A stretch of DNA of 64,000 nt, from the NCBI GenBank assembly GCA_029168955.1, contig JAPDOI010000194.1, positions 1,178,001 through 1,242,000 on the forward strand, read 5' to 3'. A program made the translations under genes and the position numbers. Numbering within the stretch: position 1 is the first letter of the stretch; each line of letters starts with the position of its first letter. The DNA comes from Aplectana chamaeleonis. Taxonomy: Eukaryota; Nematoda; Chromadorea; Rhabditida; Cosmocercidae. Shown in pieces: positions 51,935-62,967 of the stretch. The notes under the pieces were generated by a model. The model saw only the letters and a program-made list of their open reading frames with translations, was not told where the DNA came from and searched no databases.

Positions 51935-52850
51935 TTATACCTCTCTCATGGGGTCTAATACTCTTCGCGACGGATGATTCGGCTGTTGCTGTGCCTCATT
52001 CTGCTCTGCCAGGTCCCTTACGATTAACTTTTCGGCTACTTCCGCAATCGGTGATAACAGGCTAATAGGGCGATAGCCCTTCGCCGTGCTTTGCGATTTG
52101 CCTGGCTTAGGCAGGGGTATCACATTGGCGGTCTTCCATGCTTGGGGTAGAGTGCAGGTTCGGAAAGAAGTGTTTATGATATCTGCGATCATCGGTAGAA
52201 GTTCCGTGGGAAGCTTCTTCGAGATGGCTGCTGAGATACCATCAGGTCCGAGAGCCTTCGAGTTCCGCATTTCCTTGATAACCTCCTCCACTTGAGCAGG
52301 AGTAAAGGCCTCAGTGGCGTTCATCAGCGGCAGACGGCTTAGTTCTCTAACCGTGACTCTGTTTTGTACGCCACGCTTGGTACGTGTGATGAAGAAATTT
52401 TTGCCAAGAGCGTATGCGGCAGCCTTTCCTGATTTGAAGACGCTGTTATCGAACCCTATTATAGAGTTCGAGGAGGGGTCGCACTTTCCAGATATCTTCC
52501 TCAATACTTTCCACGCAGTTGTTCCGTCGGTTTTAAAATTCAACCTTTCAGTGAACTTCTCCCAACTGTCTTTCTTGTGCTTGTCCAGATCCTTTTTTAT
52601 CTCTTCATCCAGATTGGCCACCTCAGGGTACAAATGATTCTCAGCTCTCTTTTCATCTCTTGTCCTGATCTTCTGTAGAATCTCCCTGGTGACATTAGGG
52701 TAGAAACTTTTCACACGTCCTTCAGGTATGGCCGCTTTTGTAGCCTTCCGGATGGCGTCAGATATGTGACGCTCTTTCTGGTGCACATCGCCATTCCATG
52801 GATACTCAGCTGCCTGGCGGAGCGCAACCTCTGAACAGGACCCAGTCAGC
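51935..52850 (-). pseudogene. Element C: linker, RT finger region and deletion junction
   Basis: In-frame 305 codons: GRVKSFYPNVTREILQKIR, SWEKFTERLNFK, VEEVIKEMRNSKALGPDGIS, ANVIPLPKPGKSQSTAKGYR, PISLLSPIAEVAEKL, then directly PNHPSRRVLDPMREV and a frameshift. The join removes several hundred codons without shifting the frame; a CAGCA-type repeat at the join suggests deletion at microhomology. The C-terminal part continues in another frame at 51,713-51,925 (QQERLRPLRAEHTQFVKD, VSETEIEDGRRARC). Confidence 0.9.
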
Positions 52851-53939
52851 AAGGCCTAAATTGAGATAAGAACGTTGACGAATACCAGTATAAGGGGCAA
52901 GAGAGTTTGAGAGATCAATATGGAGAAAGACGGGAATGTGGTCGCTGGAAAGAGTTGTGGAAGTGGACCATGTGCAAGTATTAGAAAGATTGGATGAAAT
53001 GAGGGAGATGTCCGGGCTAGATGGTCGGCCGTAGGAAGGGAGACGAGTAGGCTGATCATCGTTTAGGATAACCAGATCACACTCCTCAGCCCATTCCTCG
53101 ATGTCTTCCCCTCTGGCGTCGGACTCAAGCGCAGAACAGAACGTGTAAGCATTGAAGTCACCTGCAAAGACAGCTGATGGGGAGAGAGAACAGTCATGCA
53201 CCTGCTTAAGAAGAGGTATGGGGTTGTAGGTTGGGCGACAAGAAGTGGAGGGAGGGATGTAAATATTAAATAGAGATAACGGAGTTTTAAGAGGGAGGTG
53301 AACGGGAACGCGCTCGAGAGTACCGTCCTTAGGAACATTTGGAATTAGATGAGAAGGTAAGTTAGAAACCAGAAACGTAGAAACTCCGCCTCCAAGAGCT
53401 GTCCTTGGGACTCGATAGGCAGTGTAGCCTGGAATGTTTTGTTGGGGATAAGTGGTAGAGGGAGAGAGTTTGGTTTCTTGAACCATAATAACATCCGGAT
53501 GATGGGTACGTGCGAAGAGTGAGAGTTCAGACAATTCGGTACGAAGGCCGTTAAGATTTATATGTACAATAGAGAGGGGGCGGTTGGTGAATGAGGAATC
53601 AGAGTTGCTGGGGGCGGAGCACAGAACACAACAGAAGGATGAGTTGTGATGCCTCACAGAACTAAGACCTGAACAGGAGAAGTGCACCCACCTTTGGCAT
53701 CCAAAGCATTCGACGCTTATTCCATTCCAGGTGACTTTCTTGCTGCGGGTGGCACATTTATACTTCTGCACAGGTCCAGGATTCCTCTCGACGCCAGCTC
53801 TTTGTAACAGAGACCTGAGGAGAGCTGCTGCCAGCCAGCACCTCTCCCATGACAAAAACTCTCCGCGGAGGGATTGACGTCGGTTTGCACGGAGGTGGTC
53901 TTCTTTCCTCCACACTGGCACGGCACGAACGTACGCCAT
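52806..53939 (-). pseudogene. Element C N-terminus: 2A-like motif, finger, intact EEP endonuclease
   Basis: From the ATG (context GAAATGG), about 377 codons. A 13-residue hydrophobic run (CWLAAALLRSLLQ) leads into GVERNPGP (53,772-53,795). The finger begins CATR where C-x2-C is expected, so one zinc ligand is lost; the remaining C-x2-C, H, C and C-x2-C are kept. The EEP domain is intact: INLNGLRTELSELS, QETKLSP, NIYIPPSTSC, GDFNAY, SPDISLISSNLS and SDHIPVF. A 2-base deletion near 52,832 shifts the frame after NLGLADW. The catalytic parts of the endonuclease show no lesion. Confidence 0.92.
53772..53795 (-). other. 2A-like recoding motif GVERNPGP (copy C)
   Basis: Identical at the protein level to the motif in copy A although the flanking residues differ (LLRSLLQRA vs LLCILLLRT before it). 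Conservation of VExNPGP between diverged copies argues for selection on the active source elements. Confidence 0.8.
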
Positions 53940-53956
53940 TTCGGCAGCAACAGTTA

Positions 53957-55049
53957 TTATATTCTGCTTGGCTTTTGACACGGTGAACCTCGGCATATTG
54001 TCGGAGAGTCTATTAAGGTCTACCATTCCGCCCTGGTAGAAGTGGTGGATAACCGCCTTCACCAAAGGACGTCGGGCGAACGTGCTATTTCAAGGCACAT
54101 CTCCGATAGCATCCCTATTGCGGCCGGCGTACCTCAAAGAGGAGTTCGTTCGCCTGCTCTTTTCAGTATTTATCTTGAAGATATGCCGGTTCCCCTCAAG
54201 ACATCAAGGCCGTTGCGTATGCGGGTGATATCACTATTCTGTGCCGGGATCGCGACATAAATGTAGCTGCCAGTAAGACCATTGACTGCTTGATCGAGTT
54301 GTTCCTCACGGTCTCAGTCTCTAAATCATCCGTCACCGTATTTTCCACTGATCTTGCGGAGCACAGTGCCCATCCCATGGTGGAGTGGGACGAAACTCAA
54401 TTGCCGGCCGCCCGTTTCCCTAAGCTTCTAGAACTCGTGTTGGATCCTTCGATGAAGTTTCTTTCATAAGAACACTGAGCAGAAGCAAGTCACAATGAAA
54501 ACAACACTCAACGTCCTACGTGCTCTCGGTGGAACGTCCTGGGGGTGCAGTAAAGAAACGATCTTGACCACGTATAAGGCTGTTGTGCAACCCGCCTCGG
54601 AGTATACTGCGCCAGTCTGGCAGCACATCGTGTCGGACACATCTTGATCCAAGCTGCAATCCCATTGAAAATGCTGCTCTGCGAATCGCAACAGGGTGTT
54701 CTAAAAGCTCCCAAGTAGAGCACTTACGCGCCGAGGCTCGCGTTGTCAGTAAGAGACCATTGCCAACTCCAGGCACAACAGTTGTACATAAACATTCTCA
54801 AGCAGCCGAATCATCCGTCGCGAAGAGTATTAGACCTCGTGAGAGAGGTATAAGAAAGCCGTTTGCTGATGCTCCCACGAAAACCAATATACAGAGATGG
54901 ACCTACGCACAACAAGAACGCCTCCGTCTCTTACGTGCAGAGCATACCGAATTCGTCAAGGATCATTTGTGCAAGGCCGCAGTAAACTCCATTCTTGGAG
55001 TCGTGCCGCCTGAGGTTAGCGAAACCGAGGTGGAACTAGGTAGGCGTGC
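53957..55049 (+). pseudogene. Non-LTR fragment E (RT palm to C-terminus, plus)
   Basis: Starts at AFDTVNLGILSESLLRS (RT motif A) and runs to GRRA, just before the zinc knuckle. Motifs: SIPIAAGVPQRG, SPALFSIYLEDMP, then in another frame AYAGDITILCRDRD, where the catalytic YADD is YAGD. Further on: KSSVTVFSTDLAEHS, LDPSMKF, RKPFADAPTKTN and RLRLLRAEHTEFVKDHLCK. Several frameshifts (near 54,210, 54,465, 54,650, 54,770). It is oriented opposite to C and begins within a few bases of it. Confidence 0.9.
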
Positions 55050-55490
55050 CCACTTCATCCGCAATCCATCGATCAAGCGGCGAGGTTTGTGTATACGTTT
55101 AAGCGAGCCCTTCAAAAACTCAGGAGGGAGGGAACGGCGCAGGCTGCGATTCAATTATTTCTACTGCACTGCCGCCGGACACCATGCTCAATGCTACCAG
55201 GAGGAAAATCACCCGCAGAAGCTTTTTTGGGAAGACGTCTTTGAACCACTTTTTGACTGCTGGAGCCATCTACCACCATAGAGCCGGGCCAGCGAAATCA
55301 GAAAATGGAGGTGCAGTTCAACAAGCCCCACGGAGCACGCCCGAAGCTATTCGGAAGAGGCGGTCTTGTATGGGTCCGTGATCATCGATCCGGACATCCC
55401 AAATGGTCTCCGGGACGTTACTACTTCGTCATGGACAATGTATCTACGTTGTCGAAGTCGAGAGCCAATGCTGATGACGTCAAGACAACC
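55050..55490 (+). pseudogene. Ty3/Gypsy-type integrase C-terminal fragment
   Basis: A frame starting about 55,062 reads FVYTFKRALQKL, GTAQAAIQLFLLHCRRTPCS, MLPGGKSPAEAFLGRRL; after stops it continues EPGQRNQKMEVQFNKPHGAR, GGLVWVRDHRSGHPKWSPGR and GQCIYVVEV. The order (core end, PGGKSPAE, then a chromodomain-like/GPY-type basic module) is that of Ty3/Gypsy integrases. Stop codons, a frameshift near 55,400 and the missing core and RT make it a dead fragment. It follows E with no spacer. Confidence 0.82.
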
Positions 55491-56180
55491 TATCTTATCC
55501 CAGAACGTGTCCTAATGTTACATAGACACTCATGAATCAGTTCGACCTGCCTCTCTTGTCATGTCTCGATACACACCTATCCAGCCGTGAAGACTCTACT
55601 ACTGTTCAAGGTTGTAGGTGATCAGGCAACTTCAGCCGTCGTTTGAAAACAGAGCTGCTAATAGATTGAAGAGTTTCTGAAGGCAGATTTTGTGTACATC
55701 TAGCGAATCTCTTCGAAACGAAGTTGAAGAGGATGGAGTGCTTTTTTTCTGTGAATTCTATGGTAGTGTAATCTGAACCCACATGATCTAGCATTAGTAG
55801 GCATGAAGATCCAAAACTTACATTTTTTTTCGTTCTTTTATTTTCCGCTCATCAAGTGCCAAAGGCGCGCTGCTGTTTCTTTTCGCAATGTCGATGGCGC
55901 ACCTACAGTGCAAATAAATAAATGTATATAAATACCGCCCACAACGAGTCTACAACAGAGTCTACGGCGATAGCGGAATACCAACGTTGCGCGCCGACGC
56001 CCATCTTGCCAACTATTGCTGAACGACGAACTAGGACGAGACGTGCGCCCACGAAACTTTTTATAGATCCCGCGAAGAAGACCTACATCACCAATGTCGA
56101 TCTTAGAAGGGAGGTGTTGGAAGCGAAGCATTCAGCGATATAATCGAGAGATTCTAACAAGGTCAGGATGGTACATGTCG
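55491..56180. other. No supported gene
   Basis: May include sequence downstream of the Gypsy pol fragment, but I see no LTR. Frames at 55,606 (minus), 55,838 (minus) and 55,922 (plus) are short and lack domains. Confidence 0.4.
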
Positions 56181-56184
56181 ATAA

Positions 56185-56640
56185 CAGGCGGTCTCGGCTG
56201 CCTGCTCAGAAAATCGCCGCGCTGGCGTGGCGTTTGTGTGTGAATGGCCAGACGCCTCGCCAGCGCGGCACGCGCGTGACGCCCGCTCCGCCATGGCGGC
56301 GATGACCGTAACGGCTTTTTAACCATTTTCACTACTAAATCATCGTATATTTTATTCTTTTTTTTTGATTTTTGATAATTAATTCCATTGAAATCCTATG
56401 CTACCGTGGTGGTGAACGCATTTACAGAATTTGATTGTTTGGTAAAGTAAGGCCCGCTTTTTTCCGCTCCGCCTAGGCGCCGCTGGAGTATTCACAGTCT
56501 CCGCAAGCGCGGAACGCGCGTCACGCGCTTGGAAAATATTCATACTCTAACGCCACGCCAGCGCGGCACGCGCGTGCCGCGTTGGCAATGAGTAGTATGA
56601 ATAGCGCCTAAAGAATGCGTCGTACGCTTTTCTCATTTGG
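56185..56640. repeat. GC-rich dispersed family (GCGTCACGCGCGTGCCGCGC), second copy
   Basis: 56,207-56,335 is the complement of 35,296-35,400; 56,560-56,640 matches 35,820-35,900 directly. GCGCGTGCCGCG and its complement recur at 56,255-56,282, 56,505-56,540 and 56,555-56,585. The sequence between (56,340-56,450) is AT-rich. Probably an element with inverted GC-rich ends. Confidence 0.65.
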
Positions 56641-56756
56641 AAAGCCGTTTTGTCATAAGTAGAAATTATATCATTCACGCTTTGAAGGGCATATTTGTTG
56701 GGGTGCTGTTATTTGAAAAACCATAGGAGCACGTGCTCCCCTAGTAGCACATTCCC

Positions 56757-57190
56757 CTCTTCTTCTTTGCAGCCGCAGGAAGGTTTTTGTCAAAGGTTCA
56801 AGAAATGGGCGACTGAAACCGGAGTCATCCACAAATCCATTAATGTAAGATTGGTGGGCCTCATTGGGCAATCGAATAGGTGTTCAGTTGTGTGACCACG
56901 GCTACCACAGTCCGGGCACTCGTCCGGCTTCCTGCTATCGACCTTATGCAAGTATGACATCAGCATAGGGGAATAACCGCAGCGTAACGAGGCAAGGGTA
57001 CTTCTAGCCCGCCTACCGAGTTCCATCTCGGTGTTGCTATAGGTGGTACTACCCCCAATATGGGATTGACGGTCATCCTACTCAAGTGATCCCTGACGAA
57101 CTTGGTCTGCTCCGCACGTAAAAGACGATCCAGTTGGGAGTCCGTCCATCTTTGTATATTGACTTTTCCCTGACTTTCACGTTCCCTGAC
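56757..57190 (-). pseudogene. Non-LTR fragment F (5'-truncated 3' end, minus)
   Basis: On minus: VNIQRWTDSQLDRLLRAEQT, RDHLSRMTVNPILGVVPP, a small deletion, MELGRRARSTLASLRCGYSP, the knuckle CPDCGSRGHTTEHLFDCP and DLWMTPVSVAHFLNL, a stop, then GGCTGCAAAGAAGAAG as the tail at 56,757-56,772. A stand-alone insertion, 5'-truncated as is usual for non-LTR elements. Confidence 0.9.
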
Positions 57191-58015
57191 TGCTCGAAAC
57201 CGCATAGTCTTCGAAATAAATGCGTATTCGGCACGCATTGAATGAGGCGATTATCTGAGTATGCAAGTGTCATTTTTGTGAGTGATGTTGATTCTTCTAT
57301 TCCTGCTTCGTGTAATAAACACGCCTTCTTTGCCTGCTCCGACACTTCACTTGCTTTGCTTCGAAATTCATGAACTGACCCTCTGTTACTTCCCCGTGGT
57401 CATAACGAACCGTAGGGAGGTCAATGATCCAAATCGTGTGGATGATTATCCGTTCGAATGCCATCATCCGAATCAGCTTGAAGTCCACTTGGCCGCGCGG
57501 TACATGACCCTGGTTTGCATTAGCTCTTCAGTATTGGGCAAATGGTATGCATATGTCGGCCCGCTCACCGCGTAAACACTTGCCACTCAGCCGGTAATTT
57601 ACGTGCTCGCCCGCTCACCCGGTAAGACGCTCCGCCCCCAAAATAAGCCCGCCCGCTTAGCCGGGGAGCCTACTTCTGCGCCCCTTCAGCCGGTGTCTGA
57701 GTAGCTTTGTTGTGAAATTTGTAGCCGTATATTCTGTCAGAGTTGCACTCTGTCGCGGCTGACAGAGAACACTTTCGATGAGAGCAAGACACTCCAGCTT
57801 GTATACTCTCGCCAGAAAGAGCGACTTGTGATAATCGTTCTGGGAGAGAGGTAAATCGTGCCGGGACCAGGTGGTCCAAACCGACCATCACGCGCAAATG
57901 CGAACCGGAGTTTGGTCCCGAGAACGACAGTATGGATCAGTAGAAGAGCGCGAGAGATTTGTTTTTGTTGGGCGAATCAAACAATTGTGACGTTAAGTTA
58001 AAGAGTAACTCGCTC
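57191..58015. other. GC-rich degenerate array with TGTCTGAGTAG edge; MITE end remnant
   Basis: 57,555-57,695 repeats CCCGCTCACCCGGTAA-type words and ends at TGTCTGAGTAG (57,694-57,704), the border motif shared with 30,243, 33,125 and (as TTACTCGGACA) 23,102. 57,890-57,935 ends CCGGAGTTTGGTCCCGAGAA, resembling the right end of family U, but no left end was found. 57,191-57,550 is anonymous. Confidence 0.5.
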
Positions 58016-58318
58016 GGATGAGTCCTGGGGTAGCGTTCCAAAAACATTCCCACGGCTAAAGTTTTCCATGGAAACGTAGACACTGCGACGTGGAAGCAAT
58101 TGTCAGTTACTACTCGTGGCGATGGGAAACAAGTCCGGTCGTGGAAAGTCTATTTGCCCTCCCTCGGTATGGTGGAAACATGCTTGGAACGCACCCCTGA
58201 TGGAGTAAGCTGCGGAGCGGTCGGTCATGGCAAAATATAACGGTGATAAAGAGATTTTGACATGATGAGCCCGATAAGTTTTACTTCGAACGGCTCAAAA
58301 TGAGGGAGCCAGGCTAAA
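58016..58318 (+). repeat. Dispersed GCGGAGCGGTCG...CAAAATAT repeat, copy 3, interrupted
   Basis: GATGAGTCCTGGGGTAGCG at 58,016-58,035 is separated by about 170 bp of unrelated sequence from GCGGAGCGGTCGGTCATGGC (58,213), AAAATATAACGGTGATAAAG, CATGATGAGCCCGATAAG and CTCAAAATGAGGGAGC. It ends directly at the left border of the next MITE. Confidence 0.72.
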
Positions 58319-58617
58319 TAGTCTACAGCAATGGAAGTAGGACCTGGTGAGGTTGCGGGCTCTTCTTAGTGTACTGCAGTCTGATTGCGTTATCACTCAT
58401 TTTTTCGAAGTAGCTGAGATTGATCGGTGAGTTTTTGTTTCCACTCTCTTATTCTCACCTGTTTTCATTGCTTTCGCAGATGTGGTTGTATCGCTGAAAA
58501 CAGACTTATCGATCTGTCACAGCTGCTTCGGAGAAATGAGTGATACCACTAACAAACTACCGTATGTTAGGACGAGTCCGCAACCTCATCAGGTCCTGCT
58601 TCCATTGCTGTAGGCTA
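58319..58617. mobile_element. Tc1-like MITE, family T, copy 5 (type 1 ends)
   Basis: TAGTCTACAGCAATGGAAGT at left and the complement of TAGCCTACAGCAATGGAAGC at right; TA follows at 58,618-58,619, while the left flank is AA (mutated or atypical). Interior identical in plan to 15,514: GGTTGCGGGCTCTTC, TTTTCATTGCTTTCGCAGAT, AACAAACTACCGTATGTTAG. 299 bp. Confidence 0.87.
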
Positions 58618-58619
58618 TA

Positions 58620-61600
58620 CATCATAATGAACGGGCTCCAAGGTTCGCCGCGGGTGTGGAGCTTCACGGGTGGATTTGACCTGCAAAGGAGTGTGGGGGG
58701 TGGGGGGGGGGAGGGTTCTGAGCTCGGCCGAGAGACAAAGTGGGCCATTCTGAATGGTGGTATACACCGTATAGGATCTAATGCAGTGTTAATGTCTTGT
58801 TTTTTTTTTCAAGAATTCTTCCTCATTTTTAAATTTCAAAAAAAAACAGACCAAGTCACGCTCCCGGGGGGGGGTGAGAAATCGCCAAAAATTTGGGTGA
58901 GTAACGTTTCTGGAGGGTCTGTGTAAAATTGGTCTTCTTCACACCTCGTGCAATATCCTGACGGGCTCTCAGATGTGGCCTTCAGCCGTGCCGATGAACA
59001 ACTCGTCCGACTGCAGTATTTTGTTTTCGTGGAAGGGCGACCGTACGCATTCATCTTACGCTCTTGTGAGAGCTCCGAAGTCAACCGCATCATTTCGATC
59101 AGCGACTTTCTCTCAGCTTTGCTCGCTCGAGAGCATAACTTTAGCTACTGCACTATCGTAGCGGAGTTCCGGTTCCAGCTGCTTTTACTGGGATTTATCT
59201 CTTTTTTTATCCTGGCACTCTTGAGATCGGCAGGAGGTCTTGAACCCCAGCATGCGTAGGTAGACCCTTCTCTTAGTGTCTGCTGACTCTCCTCCATTGA
59301 TTTGTCTGATGCGAGTGAACATTGCAGCATCCCCCGCGGCGGGTATATAAGGCTGCTAGTCTCACTGAGGGGGCAGTTGGTCGTCTGAGGCCGGTCCGAG
59401 AAGGTGGCCTTTCGTAATTTTCTGGACTTCAATTCTGACCGCTGAGGGGATCATCCTTATAGCCCATCGCAAAGAAAGCTTCTTCGTTGTGGACTGTGGC
59501 GATCCTTGTTGCGGACCGTGACAAGGCTGGCCTCCTTGCTGCGGGTCGTGACAAAGATCATACCCAACACCGCTAGATAGGTTGGTAGTCCTAAATCTTT
59601 CTCCGTTTGCAGAACAGGGGTGGTAGTAATCCTGTCTTTTAACACGAGTCAACCACGCGCTCTTGACCGTTGGTTGACCATGAATCAGCCACAGCTTAGC
59701 CGCGGACTAACCACCTCTGTAACTAGGATCAACTCGTTTTTGAAATGTAAAGTATGCGTTACTTTTAGAAACGCAGCCTCTACACAGTAAGTCCTGTAAG
59801 AAGCGATGAATGCATCCGCATTCTCTTTCAAACCTTTAACTCATAACAGTTCGCTGGGGTTTTTGTAGACCACTGGAAACGGTTCGATCTCATCGATCAT
59901 TATAATTGCAGGACAACATATGGAGAGTTGGGAATTGGAGGAAACAATGGAATTTTCTCAATTTCAAGGCAATAAATCGAAAAAAGAATGACAATTTGTA
60001 CATTTTCTTGCAGCTGCTAATTTGTGCTATATTATCTGTATAGGATATGATTAAAAAACAACAAATAAGGCTAAACTGCATTTCTCATTCAATCTTATGT
60101 TATAAACAACAAATTGGTAATGCATTAATCATGCTTACTTTGGTAGCCCTTGTTTCTACATAGAGCGAGAAAAATAAATTATAAAAGTGTGCGTATTCGA
60201 GAAATCAAAGCTAGAAAAAGAGTTGTATTAACCGCTCACAAAAAGTCCCCCTTGGGACTTTTCGCGCGACCGTCCTTCGTCTCTCCACTGCAGGTATATT
60301 TCTCACCGTCCGCCAAAGAATCTTCAGCCCGTGGTTCGATGTGTTCGCCGCAGAGGGAAATTGCATTCGAAAACCACTCAATGACTACGCAATTTTTCAT
60401 TTAAAAACAGGAGCATCAGTTTCTAAGCCAAGTTTTTCGCCTTCCCCCTTTCCAGTCTTAAGAGTAAGCCCTTATTGTTCGTATTGCTTAAGAACAAACC
60501 TCTCTCATGCCATATTTGCTCCCAAAGGAGCTGGCGATCTGCTACCCAATGACCACGTTATAGCTAACCGCTTAGCGGTGGTCAACTCGCGGCAAGCATG
60601 CGGATTACTACCACCCCAGGCTGTCGATAACGAGGGGTTGAACTCTGGCATGAGTAGGCAGCATATGTCGCCGTTAGCTGCAGCTCCTACGTTGGGAGCA
60701 TATGCTGCTGCTAGCAGCAGCTCCTGCTGACAACGAGGGGTTGTATCCGATGTTTGCCCTGGAATCCAACCATTATTGTGCCAACGTACTACCCCCGCCT
60801 GTCTGAGACTTTGAGTTAACATATCTCAAAGTCTGCTGCGACACTATACTGTGGCTTGACGAAGAAATTCAGAGTAAAATCATAATTTCAGTATCATCAT
60901 CGAAAATCGTCGATCGATAAAGGATTTCATCGAGCCGGTGAATGCCATGACGCAAATGAGCGCCAATGGGCTCCATCTGTTCTTCCGTCAACCGGATAGT
61001 ATGTGTGAACTTTGTGCAAAATTGCAGAATAGTCTCTTTGAAAACAGTAATACTTACTTTTCAGATCAAATGTATTGCTTGCAGTTTTTATGCGGAGAGG
61101 ATTGTAGCCGTATTCATCATCTGCTTCTGAAACTGCAAGTGGAGATCAAAGCTGGGCAGGTGAAGAGTTTTCGCTGTAGATGTTGGAGTCGCGGGAGGAA
61201 AAATCTGCTTGGCACATTGAAGGGTTGCGAACTACATGTATTCATGGGATGAATAGATAATAAGGAGGTGTGGTGGTTATCGCGAAGTGGATCTTCTATG
61301 GTCTCCATTCTAATACAATCTTTGATATCTAATTCAAGAACACCACAACTTGATTTGTGTAGAACGTCTGATGAGTTTCGACCTAGAACACGGATTTCGC
61401 ATTGTTTTATTTTCAGAAAAGTTTGAAATTGCGCGCAGACCGTGATCTGTTCTGCATGATCTCTGCCGATCATCCACTCAGCCAACTCGTTATCGATAGT
61501 GTGTCGCCGTTCCCTGAAATCTGACCGAAAAATAGCCCTCCAAGCTCCGCAGCGGCTCGTTGTGGACTATTTCTCGATTTTCGCGAAATGGCCAGAAATA

Positions 61601-62570
61601 GCCAAGCAATAACCAAGAAATGACTAACTAGGAAACCTGGCAGGGGCATCCCCACCCTGATTGTTTTCTGTTCAATTCTGGCTCAAAACTTTCAACTGGG
61701 GGTTATTCTGGGCGCTGAACGCGAATCTGTGGTCTGTTTGCGACTTAGGGTTACTGTAGGTTACGGTAGGCATAATGCCTTTTAACTGGCGTTATCATCC
61801 TCAATAATACGAAAATCGAAAAATGGACCTCAAATTCGTGTTCAGCGTCCCAAATTACACCCACAGAGAAATTTTGAGCCAAATCTTAGACATTGACCAA
61901 GCTACCGTATACCCACCGTAACCTACCGTAATCTATTGAAAATCGATAAACGGGATGCAGATTCGTGCTCAGCACTCCAGAAACCCCATACAGAAAAATT
62001 CTGGGCCTTACTTATCGATCCATTCTGGAAATCGTCAAAAAGTCGCGATTTTCCATCAAATCCCCCCCCCACGATGGGAAGCTTTAAACGATTTAAGTCG
62101 AAAAAAAATTGACAAACAAACCCCAGCTTCCCAAATAACCGCTCCTGGGAGAACATTCAGTCAATCTGGAGCGTTTTTTAACGCTCCCAGAGCGCTTTGA
62201 TTGGTATAAATGAACGCCCAACCGAAAATCCTCTCCAATCCAAAACGCTATAAGTGTATGCAAAGTTTGGAAAATGTGCCTTCACCCAGTCATCGTCCAG
62301 GGGTGTAGTTTTGGGCGCTGAACACAATTATGTGGTCCGTTTCCTCATTTTACGAAGACTTATACACGTTTTTGATAGAAAAAAGGCGCTTAACAAACAA
62401 TTAGAGAGGCTTTTAGCCTTCTAGGAAATCTGTAGCTCATGGATTCCCAGCTTATTCTCTTGAATATTAAAAAAGCGACTCAGAATTAAAGCTCAGTACG
62501 TCAAATATCCCTTCATGGAACTTTTTAGCGAAATTTATCCGAGAACTAAAACGTCACGTTCAGCTCGGCT
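58620..62570. other. Unassigned 4 kb; possible Gypsy RNase H trace
   Basis: At 59,457-59,645 on minus, LKDRITTTPVL followed in another frame by STTKKLSLRWAI could be a badly decayed Gypsy RT/RNase H junction; this is weak. A minus frame at 61,117-61,485 (122 residues) reads like protein (RNSSDVLHKSSCGVLELDIK) but I do not recognise it. 60,505-60,822 (minus) contains TGCAGCTCC / GGAGCTGC inverted words around 60,680-60,725. 61,735-61,935 repeats GGTTACGGTAGG in both orientations. No gene is supported. Confidence 0.3.
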
Positions 62571-62959
62571 CAGGGATGAGCAGGCCGTTGTGACGATTTT
62601 TGTCGCGGCTACGACCCCACACTTTCCTTTTTTTCTTCCAAAAAAAAATCCCAAAATTTCACGACCCCCGGGACCAAAAATTTTTAAGGCTTTATTTACT
62701 GTCTAATTGTCAATTTTGTCAAAAATGTCAATTTTCTTAAACAGCTTCTCTGTATACAAACTGCTTTTATATTGTTGAAAATGCATAGACCTCGCACGCG
62801 ACTGACTATTCCTACCTTACCATGTGGTTTGAAAAAAATCCTCTTTTCCCCCCTAAAAATTTACGACCCCTCCCCGAATTTTCATTTTTTTTTGCCCAAA
62901 ATTTTCAAAGAAAAAATGACGACCCCCGTTGTGACCAGTCACAACGCTGTTCAACCCTG
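62571..62959. mobile_element. hAT-type MITE
   Basis: CAGGGATGAGCAGG at left and CTGTTCAACCCTG at right, with a perfect 8-bp duplication GCTCGGCT (62,563-62,570 and 62,960-62,967). 389 bp. Interior words ACGACCCC, GTTGTGAC and AAAAAATCCCAAAATTT recur near both ends, as in the 40,671 and 46,262 elements. No transposase frame. Confidence 0.94.
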
Positions 62960-62967
62960 GCTCGGCT

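Larger units (their letters stand above)
51014..53953 (-). mobile_element. Non-LTR retrotransposon copy C (minus, internally deleted)
   Basis: Runs from an in-frame ATG at 53,937-53,939 down to the tail GCAGAAGAAGAA at 51,014-51,024. It has the N-terminus, endonuclease and first RT third, then jumps from LAEQNEAQQ straight to QPNHPSRRVLDP, losing the RT palm, thumb and connection. A TIR element (51,205-51,675) interrupts the knuckle region. It lies head to head with fragment E, whose RT begins within a few bases of the C start. Fragment D follows the tail in the same orientation. Confidence 0.9.

Noticed and set aside
59457..59652. Gypsy RNase H domain
   Set aside because: Only two short peptide pieces in different frames resemble the family; not enough to annotate a pseudogene.
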